This document shows, one piece after another, positions 34,835 to 45,435 of a stretch of 64,000 bases of DNA; within the stretch, counting starts at the first letter, position 1; every line of letters begins with the position of its first letter. This stretch comes from an uncultured Marinobacterium sp. GTDB taxonomy: Bacteria; Pseudomonadota; Gammaproteobacteria; Pseudomonadales; Balneatricaceae. The stretch spans positions 78,361-142,360 of the forward strand of contig CANMWJ010000011.1 of NCBI GenBank assembly GCA_947501565.1, given 5' to 3'. The notes beneath the pieces were generated by a model. The model worked only from the letters and a program-made list of their open reading frames with translations, did no database searches and was not told the DNA's origin. The position numbers and the translations under genes were made by a program.

Positions 34835-35437
34835 TCATCTATTGTCCAGATATTTCTGCAGACTTTCCACTTCCTCTAAAGTAATAGACGCCTGCCGCAC
34901 ACGCCCGGTGTTCTGCGCCACCAATCGGGTACCGCTGCCCAGTTCAGCGGGATCAACCACGTAAAAGGAACCGTTGGCACCACCCAGCAGACTGCCGTCG
35001 CCTTTAAATGCGGTGGATTCACCCCGGTTCCAGATCACCATAATACCCTCAGTGAGATCGACCACCCGTATCCGGGTTTCACCCTCATCAAAGACCCGGT
35101 CAAGGTCATCGTCCTGAAACAGCAAAGCACTCTGCCAGATCTTTTTACCACTGCGCGACGCTCCACTGCAGGTGTACTGATCCAGGGTGCGGCACACAGC
35201 TATCCGTTCGCCCCGGCGAACCGCTTCGCTGCGCGCCAGCGACATCATCGAGCGCAGTTTATTGGTGGCGGTTTCAATACGGGTTTTGCTGACCCAGGTG
35301 CCATACCCCGGCACAGCTACAAGCAGCAAAATGGAAAGAATGGCCAGAACGACCATCAGTTCGATCAGGGTAAAACCCCTATAGGAAGAGACAGACAGGC
35401 CAGAGCCTGCCGATACGCGGCATACATCCCTGTGCAT
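34835..35437 (-). CDS. fimT: FimT/GspH-family minor pseudopilin
   Basis: A 200-residue class III-type prepilin. The cleavage motif [23 protein letters not shown] (shown in part) begins at residue 20, so the leader is 21 residues, unusually long. The start is nevertheless supported by GGGAG seven bases before the ATG. The C-terminal GspH domain follows (about 60-190), with Cys pair CRTLDQYTC. FimT-type pilins bind DNA or help prime type IV pili in relatives. It lies between the second pilY1 and thiO, 88 bp after the former. Confidence 0.88.
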   Translation of the reverse strand: MHRDVCRVSAGSGLSVSSYRGFTLIELMVVLAILSILLLVAVPGYGTWVSKTRIETATNKLRSMMSLARSEAVRRGERIAVCRTLDQYTCSGASRSGKKIWQSALLFQDDDLDRVFDEGETRIRVVDLTEGIMVIWNRGESTAFKGDGSLLGGANGSFYVVDPAELGSGTRLVAQNTGRVRQASITLEEVESLQKYLDNR

Positions 35438-35525
35438 AAGATAACTCCCACAATTCCGTTGCAGGTTGGTTTTTCAATCCCCCCGCCGCGATCGTCCTGA
35501 TCAACGGCGAGGTTCGGTTAAGCGT

Positions 35526-38500
35526 TTATTTGAGTTGGATCCAAGATTGGCGGCCGTAAGCATCACCACCATCAGCAGTATTTTTGATGATACCGGTATC
35601 CTCACCGGTATCTTCACTGGAGTCACCTCCAGAAGCGGTTGATCCATAGATATGCAGATCGGATGCACCCTGAATATAGGTTGAACCACCTACAATGCCG
35701 CCGGAGCTTTTACCTGAAACACTCTGCTGACCACCACCCACGGTAATCTGGTCATCGGTTGTGATATCGGAATCGCCAGTAATATCCAACACCGGAGAGG
35801 TTGTACGAGCACCGGTTTTCGCATCGACAAACATGAACCAACCGGTTCCGCCTGTACCACAGGAGCTCTGCGTCGGAATCAGGGTATTAAAGAACACAAC
35901 ACCGTTACGCACGTTAACACGGGTCACCACCCGCTCCCCTTCATAATTAGCCGAGGAACCCGATTCAGGCTGCACGTAAAGATCCATATACCAACCCAAT
36001 TTGCTGTCATAGTCCACATCATTCTGAGATGTCAGCCGGTAGGTGCCCGCTATAACATCGTCGGACGAAGAAGAATAAGGCACCTCCGATAGGATCTGTT
36101 GCTCCTGAAGGTCCGAGCGTTCCACTTCTGATCCCGTATCCTTAATGCCATAAACCGTTTGCACCTGCTTATCACTAAGATCGGAGAGTTCATTATATTT
36201 GCCAGTACCAAACAGGATCATCGAGCTGGCTTTTACGTACTCGGGTTGCGCGGTAATCGGCTGTGCATTACAAGAACTGGAGTTAGAGTCGCAAGCTGTA
36301 AATACAGGTTTGGGAGTAGAACCATGCTTCAGTGACAAGCCCCATTTGCTGCGACTTGAATCGCTCAGATCGAACTTCCATAGGTTCCCTTTCAGGTCCC
36401 CTGCCAACACCGTATCTGCCATATTATTGCCGTCCAGGTCCAGCACCAACGGGGTGGACAATCCATTAGGAACCGACGAGGTACCATCCGCCTCGGTATC
36501 GATAAATACGTAATCTGACGGATTGGCGAGATTCACAATATAGAGACCCGCTTTATAGTTTGCACTCTCGTAACCGTTGCTGAATACTGCCGCCCAGGTT
36601 CCGTCTTCCATCTTAACCACTGCCGGTCGGGTTACGGTATAACCCAGCTCGGTCAGATCCGTGCTGTCCAGATCCCAGAGCACATCCTTCTCGGAAAAGT
36701 TCAGCGGATCAGATACGTCCAACGCAAAGATCCCCTTACCACCGGCACCTAAAGTCCCCAACAGCACAGAGCCCCAGCGCAGAGAGGTGTCACTACCATT
36801 GTCCTTATAATCGATATAGGCGTCCCCCACCCTTAAAGGACCATCTACATAATAGCGATGAGAGTACTCGGTATCAGTCAGCTCGCTTAGATTGCTTTGC
36901 ACACCTTTAGGAATATAAGCAAAGATCTCTGCACCGGGACAGTCTTTCTCTGACACCCCACAGGAAGTTGAACCGGTAGCGCGAATTCCGTGCAACATCC
37001 CGTCATTCGACCCAACGTAAACCATCGCCTGACGATCTACTTTATTGGTAGCGGTATTTACACTGTCATCACTTAGGTAGTCGTAGTAGCTGGTTGTTTC
37101 CAAATTGTAGTAATAAAAGTTGCCACTACCTGAGTACACGGGCGCTGAGTTAACAATATCTCCCATCAGGGATTCTCGCGTACGGAAATCTGTGCCTTCC
37201 TTACTGCGATCGCCACTCAGGTAGTTAAGGCGGTCCTGCCCCTTGGTATCAGTCTGCCCGTTCAAAGTGTTTAGCTTACCTTGCAGATCAGTGCCAATAT
37301 CGCTCCATGCAAAGGCTACTCCGGCTGCACTGTTAGTACTGTAAGTGTAGATAGAACGAAACTCTTTAGCAGGGATACGCTCTGCTGCTTCCCATTCCGC
37401 GCTTTGGACAGCGCCACTGGTGCTATTCAACGGGTACGCCTTCAGGTTTCCTTTCCAGCTGCCGGTCTCATACTCTGCACGATACAGGTAGGTTCCGGTA
37501 ATCAGGCGGGAGGAACTGGCAGCCAGAGAGATCGCACTGCCCGATTTTTTGGTTACATCGGACAACGCCGACTTCAACGCCTGTGACAGCTCCTCCGCGT
37601 TATACGCGCTCAGGAACAATCCTCGACCGTTCCAGGCCGCGTGGCGCATGTCATCAATCTTATAGGCGTTACTGGCATACGCATTCGGCCAAGAAAAAGC
37701 TTCTGTGCGGCTTGTAGGGTTTTCAGTCAGACTGCCCGTCACACCAAATCCCACAGTGTAGGTCAGCAGATGCTGAGCCGGATTGGGATCATCGGCGGTT
37801 GTTGCCAGATCGTCGGGCAAAGACGGCGCAAGATCCCGCTCGTAATAATACATTGCCACATCTGCCAGCGTGGTCCAGCTTTCATCAGCATGAGAGCCAC
37901 CATCGTAATCGGAGCTGTCATCCGCATCTTCATTCAGAATGCCACTGGGTTTTCCGCCATTCCAGTATCCATCACTCATCAACACCGCAAAGTTCTTACG
38001 GCACGCCCCGGCTGTTGTGTCATCCAGAATTGGGGAACCCGGCACTGCATCACTGGAGGAGAGACCGAACAAGTCCCGGATATCCGAAGCGTCATCGGAT
38101 TTACCCATCAGGTATTTACCGGTACGGTCCAGTGCCTTACGCAGCGGAGTGGGTGGGTCTTCCCAAGTGTCAGACTTATAGAGCACATCCAACAATGCTT
38201 TTTTATTAGATTGAGCAGTGGTATCCAACGGCAGGGAGATATCATCCACATCCTTGATAGCGACACCGCCGTTATAGTTACCGTTGATCATCGCCAGACC
38301 TACGCGAGCCTGCAGATCTTGAATCACCCGCCCCATGGCGGCTTTGGCAACGTACTCACGCTTACGGTAGTAAGTAAACCAGTTGGCAAAATTTTTCTGT
38401 TGCGCCTCTGACAATTTAGCTATAGAGATACAACCTTCATATCCAGATTCACCGTCATAACACATCTGTTCAAGAGTTTTACTGTACGGAGGCGTAGGAC

Positions 38501-39044
38501 ACTCACCAGAATCATATTCGCCGTCATTATCTGCATCGTTCCATTCCATGTAGAAGAACTTCTTGGCGATGAGATCAACACTGTTGGTTAAGGTTTGTCG
38601 TTTGTAGTTGGGATAGCTGGCGGTTGAAGATAGATAGGGATCATAGCGTGCAGCTGTAGGATCCTGGTCAGCAAAGGTATTACCTTCAGAATCCGTCCCT
38701 ACCCATGGGGTATAGGATTGGGAGGGATTATAAGCAAGCTTATTATAACCTACGCAGTGGTACTCCATATGCTCATCAGTATAAGGTTCAACACGTTCCT
38801 CACCACCGTTATCCTTACCAAAACTCAGGTAGGTGTAGTTCCGCTCCCGAACTTGAGACATAACCTCCCAGTCCATACTGCCGGAATCATCCATCAGGAA
38901 CATAATATTCGGCTGTACAGTATTACTCTGCACCAGGGGTGTTTGCGCCAACTCAGCATACGGACTGGAAACGTACAAAGACAAACCGGCAACCGCAGAA
39001 GCCACCAATGACTTTTTCATCTTTAAACTAAGCCATTGCTTCAT
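35526..39044 (-). CDS. pilY1: Second PilY1-family type IV pilus tip adhesin
   Basis: A 1172-residue PilY1 homologue, paralogous to the one at 39797. A signal peptide ends near residue 30 (VSSPYA then ELAQTP). A von Willebrand A-like domain has MIDAS motif DDSGS at residues 52-56 and [13 protein letters not shown] further on. The C-terminal beta-propeller shows NDGMLHGIRATGS, DALDV-type strands and a calcium loop LDLDGNNMADTVLAGDLKGN. The last residues GRQSWIQLK match the other copy. AGGGGG sits six bases before the ATG at 39042-39044, which decides the start. PilY1 proteins sit at the pilus tip and control retraction and adhesion. Confidence 0.9.
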   Translation of the reverse strand: MKQWLSLKMKKSLVASAVAGLSLYVSSPYAELAQTPLVQSNTVQPNIMFLMDDSGSMDWEVMSQVRERNYTYLSFGKDNGGEERVEPYTDEHMEYHCVGYNKLAYNPSQSYTPWVGTDSEGNTFADQDPTAARYDPYLSSTASYPNYKRQTLTNSVDLIAKKFFYMEWNDADNDGEYDSGECPTPPYSKTLEQMCYDGESGYEGCISIAKLSEAQQKNFANWFTYYRKREYVAKAAMGRVIQDLQARVGLAMINGNYNGGVAIKDVDDISLPLDTTAQSNKKALLDVLYKSDTWEDPPTPLRKALDRTGKYLMGKSDDASDIRDLFGLSSSDAVPGSPILDDTTAGACRKNFAVLMSDGYWNGGKPSGILNEDADDSSDYDGGSHADESWTTLADVAMYYYERDLAPSLPDDLATTADDPNPAQHLLTYTVGFGVTGSLTENPTSRTEAFSWPNAYASNAYKIDDMRHAAWNGRGLFLSAYNAEELSQALKSALSDVTKKSGSAISLAASSSRLITGTYLYRAEYETGSWKGNLKAYPLNSTSGAVQSAEWEAAERIPAKEFRSIYTYSTNSAAGVAFAWSDIGTDLQGKLNTLNGQTDTKGQDRLNYLSGDRSKEGTDFRTRESLMGDIVNSAPVYSGSGNFYYYNLETTSYYDYLSDDSVNTATNKVDRQAMVYVGSNDGMLHGIRATGSTSCGVSEKDCPGAEIFAYIPKGVQSNLSELTDTEYSHRYYVDGPLRVGDAYIDYKDNGSDTSLRWGSVLLGTLGAGGKGIFALDVSDPLNFSEKDVLWDLDSTDLTELGYTVTRPAVVKMEDGTWAAVFSNGYESANYKAGLYIVNLANPSDYVFIDTEADGTSSVPNGLSTPLVLDLDGNNMADTVLAGDLKGNLWKFDLSDSSRSKWGLSLKHGSTPKPVFTACDSNSSSCNAQPITAQPEYVKASSMILFGTGKYNELSDLSDKQVQTVYGIKDTGSEVERSDLQEQQILSEVPYSSSSDDVIAGTYRLTSQNDVDYDSKLGWYMDLYVQPESGSSANYEGERVVTRVNVRNGVVFFNTLIPTQSSCGTGGTGWFMFVDAKTGARTTSPVLDITGDSDITTDDQITVGGGQQSVSGKSSGGIVGGSTYIQGASDLHIYGSTASGGDSSEDTGEDTGIIKNTADGGDAYGRQSWIQLK

Positions 39045-39331
39045 AACAGCCCCCTGAGCGTTGAAAAGTTCCATTTAATAAACCAGATGACTGAAAAAAT
39101 ATCGGACTCGAATTCCATGAATTCGCAAGATAGTTAGCGATATTGGAGCAGGGTGATAGACGCAGTTGAGCAGGTAAACTGGCGCGGGATGATGCCAGGG
39201 GAGGTATAACACAGCTTTCTGAATATGCGTCCATGCTTAAGCCTTCACTTAATTTAGATGCGCCAAACTGTTTAGATGCAGAAGGCTAAATAGTATACAG
39301 GAAAAATCCTTTTTCCATGATTTAAATACGC
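39045..39331 (-). other. Intergenic region upstream of the second pilY1
   Basis: With the palindrome at 39332-39358 it fills a 331-bp gap between pilE and this pilY1. It is AT-richer than its neighbours and contains no convincing gene. It should hold the promoter of the second pilY1-fimT-thiO unit, but I cannot assign -35/-10 boxes with confidence. Confidence 0.5.
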
Positions 39332-39358
39332 ATGCTGATCGGTTTAACCGATCAGCAT
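39332..39358 (-). other. Near-perfect 27-bp palindrome after pilE
   Basis: A 13-bp perfect stem (ATGCTGATCGGTT / AACCGATCAGCAT) around a single base, 17 bp past the pilE stop. There is no T-tract on the minus strand. It could be a transcript end, a stabiliser, or a protein-binding site before the second pilY1. Confidence 0.65.
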
Positions 39359-39375
39359 TAAATTACGACGCAGAT

Positions 39376-39786
39376 TTAATCCCAGCAGTCGCCAGAACCG
39401 GACGCTGTTTTCACGCCCACATTGGTAATGGTCAGGGTGCCGCACTCATCACTATTCTGACCGCCATTTGTGGTCGGTGCCGCCTGCAGGGTAAAACTGG
39501 AGGTGGTGTTAGCCGAGATGGTCAGGTTGTAATACGCAGTTCCTGAACGCGGTGAGGTTGTAAATGGCAGCGTGCGTTTAGTGGTGCCCGAATCAGCCGT
39601 ATAACGCCCATCCACTGTGAACTGACGCTCCATCCACTGGGACAGTTCCAGCAGGTCACCCATCGCTTCTGCACGACGCCCTTCGCGAACATAATCGGTA
39701 TACGCCGGATACGCAATCGCTATCAATATTCCCAGAATCGCGACGGTGATCATCAGCTCGATTAAAGTAAAACCCTTTTGCTTCAT
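39376..39786 (-). CDS. pilE: PilE-type minor pilin
   Basis: A 136-residue type IV minor pilin. The short leader MKQKG is cleaved before [24 protein letters not shown], the N-methylated helix start (given here in part). The C-terminal disulfide pair is C118 and C134 (DECGTL and GDCWD). AAGGAA precedes the ATG at 39784-39786, chosen over an upstream frame inside pilY1. It starts 10 bp after the first pilY1 stop and ends the fimU-to-pilE operon. Confidence 0.93.
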   Translation of the reverse strand: MKQKGFTLIELMITVAILGILIAIAYPAYTDYVREGRRAEAMGDLLELSQWMERQFTVDGRYTADSGTTKRTLPFTTSPRSGTAYYNLTISANTTSSFTLQAAPTTNGGQNSDECGTLTITNVGVKTASGSGDCWD

Positions 39787-39796
39787 GCTCTCTTCC

Positions 39797-42700
39797 TTAA
39801 TGTATTTGCAGCCAGGACTGACGCCCCATATTATCACTGCGAGATTCCAGAACGGTTTCAACGTTACCGGATGACCCAGAGAAGTATTTTATCTCTTTTG
39901 TACCTGCGGCAATAACCGCTGGTGTTTTTACCACACCTACGGTGGATTTTCGGCCGGAAACCATCAATGAAACCTCAGTGTCCACGCTATCGGCGGAGGT
40001 CAGCGTCACGGTAATGGCATCTTTTGCATCAATAGCGGTATCACCATTCACGTCAAATGGCGACATATCCAAACGCGAGCCATTTACCGCATCCAATTCG
40101 ATAAGCCAGCCACTCCCGCCAAATTCACAAGGATCAGCGTCAGGCGCCAACGTGGTAAATATGATACGCCCACCACGCACCACAGGCTTGGCCACCACAC
40201 GTTCGCCGGGATAACCACTGGAGTTAAGGTCCAGATACCATCCCTGTTTTACGCTGTAATCGACAACCGTATCGGTTGTAATTCGGTAGTCGGTATCACT
40301 TGCTGAAACATATAGTTCTTTGAGGATGGTTTGCTGCTGTAGTGCTGAGCGATTACTCACTACCGCATTGAGATCCCGAATGCCATATAGGGTCTGCATT
40401 TGGGTAACCGCGGCATCGCCGGTTGCGTAGTAGCTACCCGTGCCGAACATAACCATCATCCCTCCCTGCGGATGTGGCATAGCATCAGGCCTGGAAGTGA
40501 TCGGCTGCGGGCTGCTGCAATCGTCTGTGGTACAGGCGCGATACAGAGGCACCTTGGTATTACCCGACTTCAGGGCTACATCCCATTTACGTCGATCCGT
40601 GTCGCTTATATCAAACTTCCAAAGGTTACCCTGCAGATCACCGGCATACACCACATCGGCGATGTTATCGCCGTTACTATCAACCGGTACCGGCGATGAC
40701 AGTCCATTCGTGTTGCCGCTGCTGCCATTCGTTTCTGTATCGATAAAGATCACATCGGTCGGATCTTCCAGATTAACGATGTACAACCCCGCCTTGTGGT
40801 TGGTGCTCTCATAACCATTACCAAACAGCACGCCCCAAGTGCCATCCGCCATCTTCACCACTGACGAACTGCCGAAGCTGTAGCCCAACTCGGGAAGGTC
40901 GCTACTATCCAGATCCCAGAGCACATCACGGGTACCAAAGTTAAACGGATCAGATACATCCAGGGCATATACTCCTGCTCCGCCAGCGCCCAGCATACCC
41001 ACCAGCACTGATCCCCAGCGATAAGTATCGGAGATGCCACTGTCGTTATAACGGATATAGGCATCCGCCACACGCACCGAACCGTCTACATAGTAGGTAT
41101 GTTCATAGTCTGGCGAGGTAAGCTGACTCAGTTTGCTGTACAGCGCCTTAGGTACGTAGGCAAATACCTCTTCGCCTTCACAGGCTGCAAAATCCGGATT
41201 GCAGGGCGAACTTGAGGTTCCAACGGTCCCCTCCGCCCGCATGGCGTGCAGCATACCGTCATTCGCTCCTACATAAACCATAGGTTCTCGGCTTGCCTTG
41301 TTGGTGGCAGAGGTTGCATCTGTGAGATAGAGATAATAGCTATCTACCGCAATGCCATCCTGAAGGACGGTAGGCTCCAGATTGTAGTAACTGAAGGTTT
41401 CTGAAGCCGCATACACCGGGTCGGAGTTTACGATGTCTCCCAATTTGCCTGTGCGTGAGCGGAACAGGCTGCCCTCCTGGCTGCTATCCCCTCGAAGATA
41501 ACTGATACGATCCCGCCCCCGGTTATCCACAACACTGTTCAGCGTATTCAACGCGCTCATCTGGCTGCTGCTGAAATCACCCGCATCCCACGCTGCGGTC
41601 GTAAACTCGATACCCCCCGCGTTATAGCTGAAGATATTGCGGAAGTTATGAGAAGGGATCATATCGGCCCCATCCCATTTCAGTTCGCCAACATCACCCG
41701 TTGTCGAACTCACCTGATAGGCCCGGAACTGACCACTCCAGTCTCCGCTGTTAAAACGCGCCTGATAGATCTTGGAGTTGGTATCTAATCGTGTCGAGTT
41801 GGTTGCGATCGCAGCCGCACTGGAGGTACGTGCTTCAATACTGGTGAGAGCTGCCGAGAATGCATTCAGCAGCGCTTGTGGATCGTTCGCACTGAGAAAC
41901 TCTCCCCGCCCATTAAATGCGGCGTGGCGCATGTCATCGATCGTCGTATTCTGATTACTGACCGGCGTTGGCCAGTTAAAGCTGGTTGCATCCTCTGCGG
42001 GGTTTGCACTCAGCGTACCGTTTACACCAAAAGCCACCGTATAGGTCACCAGATGCTGCTGAGTATTACTGTCTTCCGGTGAGCCGGGTACTTTATTGTC
42101 CAGTGTGCTTAGATCCGTCTCGTAGTAATGCATCGCCACATCAGCGAGGGTATCGCGGACCCCTGTATACTGGTCCGCATAAACGCCACCGTCGTATTCC
42201 GTGTCGTTCTGGTCAAAATCGCTGGTCGAACCACTATCGGCGTTACCAACGGAGGGGGCGCTTCCGTTCCAGTAACCATCGGACATCACTACCGCAAAGT
42301 TTTGCTGGCATGAGCCACCTGAAGCTTCACTGAGCACTGGCGTGCCTTGGGTAGTACCTAAAAGCGATATATCGGTTGTACCCTTAAAGTACTCACCCAC
42401 TTGCGCCAGTTTGGAGCGCAGTGGCGTATCACCGTTAGAGTCGATATTAGAGATCTGCGACAGCATAAGACTTCGGTTGCTACCCGCCGTGATATCTGCG
42501 ACCGGGAAGTTCACACTGCTGTTCCGGTTAAGCGTCCCCAATCCCAATCGCATCTCTGAATTATTCACAATGCTGAGCAACGCTGCTTTGATTACATATT
42601 CACGTTTGCGGTAATAGGTGTACCAGTTGGCAAAGTTGGTTTTCTGCTCTGCGGTCATCACCGTATTTACGCCCAGGCCACTGGTGGTAGCAACGAACTG

Positions 42701-43249
42701 GTTAGCGTAGTCGTAACCGGACAATCCCGGATCAGGGCACTCCCCCTGCTCAAAGACGCCATCTCCATCATCCGTCCACACCATATAACCCGGTGAATCA
42801 CCAAATCCTTCATCGTCTGTCAGATCAGTGGTTCCGCCATCTGCATCATAGGGATTCAGCAGCGCTGCGGTAATAGTTTGATCGGTATAGGGATTGCCGT
42901 TCTCATCTACCCCTGCCCAAGGTGTATAGGTCTTGGTTGGATCGTAATAGAGCACGTTATAACCCGCGCATGACTCAAGAATCTCATCACGGTCTTCACG
43001 GGTGGGAGTAATATCGATATTGCCGCTGTTGGGATATAGCTGATAGGTCGAATCACTGCTGGCACCGGTCGACTGCAGCACCTCCCAGTCCATGCTTCCG
43101 GAGTCATCCACCAGAAAGAAGATGTTGGGTTTGACAGCGGTTGTCAGGTAGAGGGGCGTTTGCGCTACGTCTGCCTGAGCCTGCGTTGGCAGAATCAGAA
43201 TGGAGGGAATAATCAGATGCGCTAAACGAGGAAACCAGGCTGTCTTCAT
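39797..43249 (-). CDS. pilY1: PilY1-family type IV pilus tip adhesin (in the pilin operon)
   Basis: A 1150-residue PilY1. The Sec signal ends near residue 26 (TQAQA then DVAQTP). The vWA-like N-terminal half has DDSGS at residues 48-52. The C-terminal propeller includes [12 protein letters not shown] and a calcium-binding loop [20 protein letters not shown]. It ends GRQSWLQIH. Cysteines are few (for example SCQQNF and CNPDFAAC). PilY1 with the minor pilins primes pilus assembly and forms the tip. It is flanked by pilX and pilE as in Pseudomonas; pilY2 is absent. Confidence 0.95.
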   Translation of the reverse strand: MKTAWFPRLAHLIIPSILILPTQAQADVAQTPLYLTTAVKPNIFFLVDDSGSMDWEVLQSTGASSDSTYQLYPNSGNIDITPTREDRDEILESCAGYNVLYYDPTKTYTPWAGVDENGNPYTDQTITAALLNPYDADGGTTDLTDDEGFGDSPGYMVWTDDGDGVFEQGECPDPGLSGYDYANQFVATTSGLGVNTVMTAEQKTNFANWYTYYRKREYVIKAALLSIVNNSEMRLGLGTLNRNSSVNFPVADITAGSNRSLMLSQISNIDSNGDTPLRSKLAQVGEYFKGTTDISLLGTTQGTPVLSEASGGSCQQNFAVVMSDGYWNGSAPSVGNADSGSTSDFDQNDTEYDGGVYADQYTGVRDTLADVAMHYYETDLSTLDNKVPGSPEDSNTQQHLVTYTVAFGVNGTLSANPAEDATSFNWPTPVSNQNTTIDDMRHAAFNGRGEFLSANDPQALLNAFSAALTSIEARTSSAAAIATNSTRLDTNSKIYQARFNSGDWSGQFRAYQVSSTTGDVGELKWDGADMIPSHNFRNIFSYNAGGIEFTTAAWDAGDFSSSQMSALNTLNSVVDNRGRDRISYLRGDSSQEGSLFRSRTGKLGDIVNSDPVYAASETFSYYNLEPTVLQDGIAVDSYYLYLTDATSATNKASREPMVYVGANDGMLHAMRAEGTVGTSSSPCNPDFAACEGEEVFAYVPKALYSKLSQLTSPDYEHTYYVDGSVRVADAYIRYNDSGISDTYRWGSVLVGMLGAGGAGVYALDVSDPFNFGTRDVLWDLDSSDLPELGYSFGSSSVVKMADGTWGVLFGNGYESTNHKAGLYIVNLEDPTDVIFIDTETNGSSGNTNGLSSPVPVDSNGDNIADVVYAGDLQGNLWKFDISDTDRRKWDVALKSGNTKVPLYRACTTDDCSSPQPITSRPDAMPHPQGGMMVMFGTGSYYATGDAAVTQMQTLYGIRDLNAVVSNRSALQQQTILKELYVSASDTDYRITTDTVVDYSVKQGWYLDLNSSGYPGERVVAKPVVRGGRIIFTTLAPDADPCEFGGSGWLIELDAVNGSRLDMSPFDVNGDTAIDAKDAITVTLTSADSVDTEVSLMVSGRKSTVGVVKTPAVIAAGTKEIKYFSGSSGNVETVLESRSDNMGRQSWLQIH

Positions 43250-43278
43250 CGCCAGACTCCTTTCATGGGGAGTTAATA

Positions 43279-43800
43279 TCAGATACCGGCTTTAAATACC
43301 GATTGCAGAATCACGACACTTGATGAGGTCTGTCCCTGTGCCCGCGCAGTAATGCGGTAATAATGTCCCTTGTCTTTTGTCACCCCGATCTCTCCGGAGC
43401 CGTCAGTGTCAAAGTCTGTAACTTGTTCGATGATATAGGTGGCATATGCAGAGAGCTGACCGAACCCCTGTTTACTTGAGGCCACTTCAGACCTCATGGT
43501 GCGCACGTTGCTGCCCAGCGCAGCCCAATCATCCCAATGGTTGGTACCATCGGTTTTCGGCAGATAAAATCCACCAGTACCCGCAGTTGTGAACGCTGGC
43601 GCAATCAGCAAAGAATCTAGATATGCTTCTCCATCAAGCAACGCAGCTTCCGCCGCTTCAAACGCCATCTGGCGGTCACGCATATTACCCGCCATGCGCT
43701 CTTCCAAGCCTGTGACTTCAATGCCCGCCGTGCCAATCATCGTCATGATCAACAGGAAGATCATGGTGACGATCAGTACCGAACCCTTTTGCTTCTTCAT
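43279..43800 (-). CDS. pilX: Minor pilin assembly protein PilX
   Basis: A 173-residue PilX. After a short basic leader (MKKQKG) comes a hydrophobic helix beginning SVLIVTMIFLLIMTMIG, atypical of classical pilins in lacking the usual Phe/Glu +1/+5 residues, as is normal for PilX. GLEERMAGNMRDRQMAFEAAEAAL is the family's conserved segment (about residues 30-54). The ATG at 43798-43800 is chosen for GAGG five bases upstream; a GTG two codons earlier is also in frame. It overlaps no gene and is 7 bp after pilW. Confidence 0.92.
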   Translation of the reverse strand: MKKQKGSVLIVTMIFLLIMTMIGTAGIEVTGLEERMAGNMRDRQMAFEAAEAALLDGEAYLDSLLIAPAFTTAGTGGFYLPKTDGTNHWDDWAALGSNVRTMRSEVASSKQGFGQLSAYATYIIEQVTDFDTDGSGEIGVTKDKGHYYRITARAQGQTSSSVVILQSVFKAGI

Positions 43801-43807
43801 AACCACC

Positions 43808-44920
43808 TCACAACACCCTGTTTCGCAGGGTTATGGTTGAGGTAAACACTTTACGTAAACGCGTATCCGTTGCCGTCACCGACGCACCGTTGTAGCTGTA
43901 GGTCTGCGCCGAGTCGACGATCCCATTTTCAATACTGCGCATCAGCAGGCTGATTCGAATCGCCACGATTTGGCTGGAAGTCAGGTCTTCGGTGCCGTTT
44001 CCATCAGTATCTGCGGCCACGTAATAGTCCGCATCACCGTCATCGTCACTGTCCACACCGTAGGTGATCTGCATGTTCTCGACACCTTCCACCAGCTCCT
44101 GGCGCTGTAGGCCTGCAGTACCACTGCTTAGATTAATACCTGAACGGTACAATGCCGGTGAGCCAAAATCGTTATCATCGATGTAATAGGTGTAATTACG
44201 GAACAACTGTACCGTAGCCCCTTGTTTGAAGGTGTAAGCGATTCCGTTCGTTGTTGCGCAAGTTACCGGTGTACCAAAACCTTTGGTGCAATTTCCTGGT
44301 ACTGCTTGACCCGTATTATGGTTTACCTGTTTGGTCTGGCTGCCGGTATTTACCGTATTACTCTGCTGGAATACCGCTGCGTGCGAGCAATCTGAGATCA
44401 GCAGCACCTGCCCTTTCTGATAGTCGTGATTGGCATAACAGTGAATCGTGGCTGATTCCGCATCGTGCTTATCAACCGTACAGGAGCCTTCACCATCGGC
44501 AAACTTTACGCTCACGATATCTGTGCCAGGGGTAGGAGATGCACTCGTCGGCAGCGGAATAGAAGTGCCACTGGTCGCGTTATAGTTATCCTCAAACGAT
44601 AGCGGATTGGTCATATCGAATTGGGAGTAGATTGAGTCGCCATTTGTACTATCCCTTAACGTAATAGCCAGATCTTCGACATCCTGAGTACACCCAATAT
44701 ATCCCGCTCGACGCAGATCCCGTGCCAGAAATTCCACCGCAAAGCGCGCATTTTCCTGCATCTTGGCCAGCGCACTCTGCATGCTGTAGGTGGTTTTACT
44801 GCCGACAAACATCTGCAAGACAGCCGCGGTCAGAAGCAGCCCGATTACCATCGCCACCATCAGCTCGATCATCGACAGACCCTGCTGATAGTTGCGCTTA
44901 TTGAATGCTTTCATACTCAT
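43808..44920 (-). CDS. pilW: Minor pilin PilW
   Basis: A 370-residue minor pilin. The prepilin motif is QG|LSMIELMVAM with Leu rather than Phe at +1 and Glu at +5. ENARFAVEFLARDLRRAGYIGC (about residues 60-80, shown in part) is the PilW signature, with four or more Cys in the C-terminal domain. It overlaps pilV by four bases (ATGA). PilW, PilV, PilX and FimU form the priming tip complex. Confidence 0.94.
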   Translation of the reverse strand: MSMKAFNKRNYQQGLSMIELMVAMVIGLLLTAAVLQMFVGSKTTYSMQSALAKMQENARFAVEFLARDLRRAGYIGCTQDVEDLAITLRDSTNGDSIYSQFDMTNPLSFEDNYNATSGTSIPLPTSASPTPGTDIVSVKFADGEGSCTVDKHDAESATIHCYANHDYQKGQVLLISDCSHAAVFQQSNTVNTGSQTKQVNHNTGQAVPGNCTKGFGTPVTCATTNGIAYTFKQGATVQLFRNYTYYIDDNDFGSPALYRSGINLSSGTAGLQRQELVEGVENMQITYGVDSDDDGDADYYVAADTDGNGTEDLTSSQIVAIRISLLMRSIENGIVDSAQTYSYNGASVTATDTRLRKVFTSTITLRNRVL

Positions 44921-45435
44921 ATACTCGCACTCACCGCCAGGCGGGTTGATACGCTGGTCCCTGTTCGTTCATCGTTCCACCAGACATACACCACCACCGG
45001 CAGATCGGCATCACTGGAGGAGCCGCATACCGGTTTGGTCAGATCACTGCTGGTACTGTCTTCTGTATTGGTATCGCGACACACCTGCCCACCGCCGGAC
45101 GGCAGCTCCTCTGCCAGACGCGCCTGCCAGCGGGCCACATCATGAGAGGCCATTTCGGAATCGGTGCAGCCACTGGTAGATTCACAGTCGCTATCAACCG
45201 TACCGGACGTAATAAAGTAATTGCCGTCCTGTGCAGAGACCGCATTGGCACGCATCCGATCGATAATGTCGTACGCCAGGATGGTTGCCTGGCTACGCAT
45301 GTAGGCACTCTGATTCTGCTTAAGAGAGGTCACCTGCAAGCCCGCCATCCCTAATAAGCCAATGGAGATAATGACCAGCGAGATCAGAATCTCAAGTAAG
45401 CTGAAACCCTGTTCAGCTGCCGCAGACCGAATCAT
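44917..45435 (-). CDS. pilV: Minor pilin PilV
   Basis: A 172-residue type IV pilus modification protein. The leader MIRSAAAEQG is cleaved before FSLLEILISLVIISIGLLG (shown in part), and GMAGLQVTSLKQNQSAYMRSQ is the PilV family follow-on. The Cys set (CESTSGC, QVCRD, VCGSS) may form disulfides. I chose the ATG at 45433-45435, with GGAG upstream; it overlaps the fimU end by 23 bp, so the two are translationally coupled. Confidence 0.93.
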   Translation of the reverse strand: MIRSAAAEQGFSLLEILISLVIISIGLLGMAGLQVTSLKQNQSAYMRSQATILAYDIIDRMRANAVSAQDGNYFITSGTVDSDCESTSGCTDSEMASHDVARWQARLAEELPSGGGQVCRDTNTEDSTSSDLTKPVCGSSSDADLPVVVYVWWNDERTGTSVSTRLAVSASI

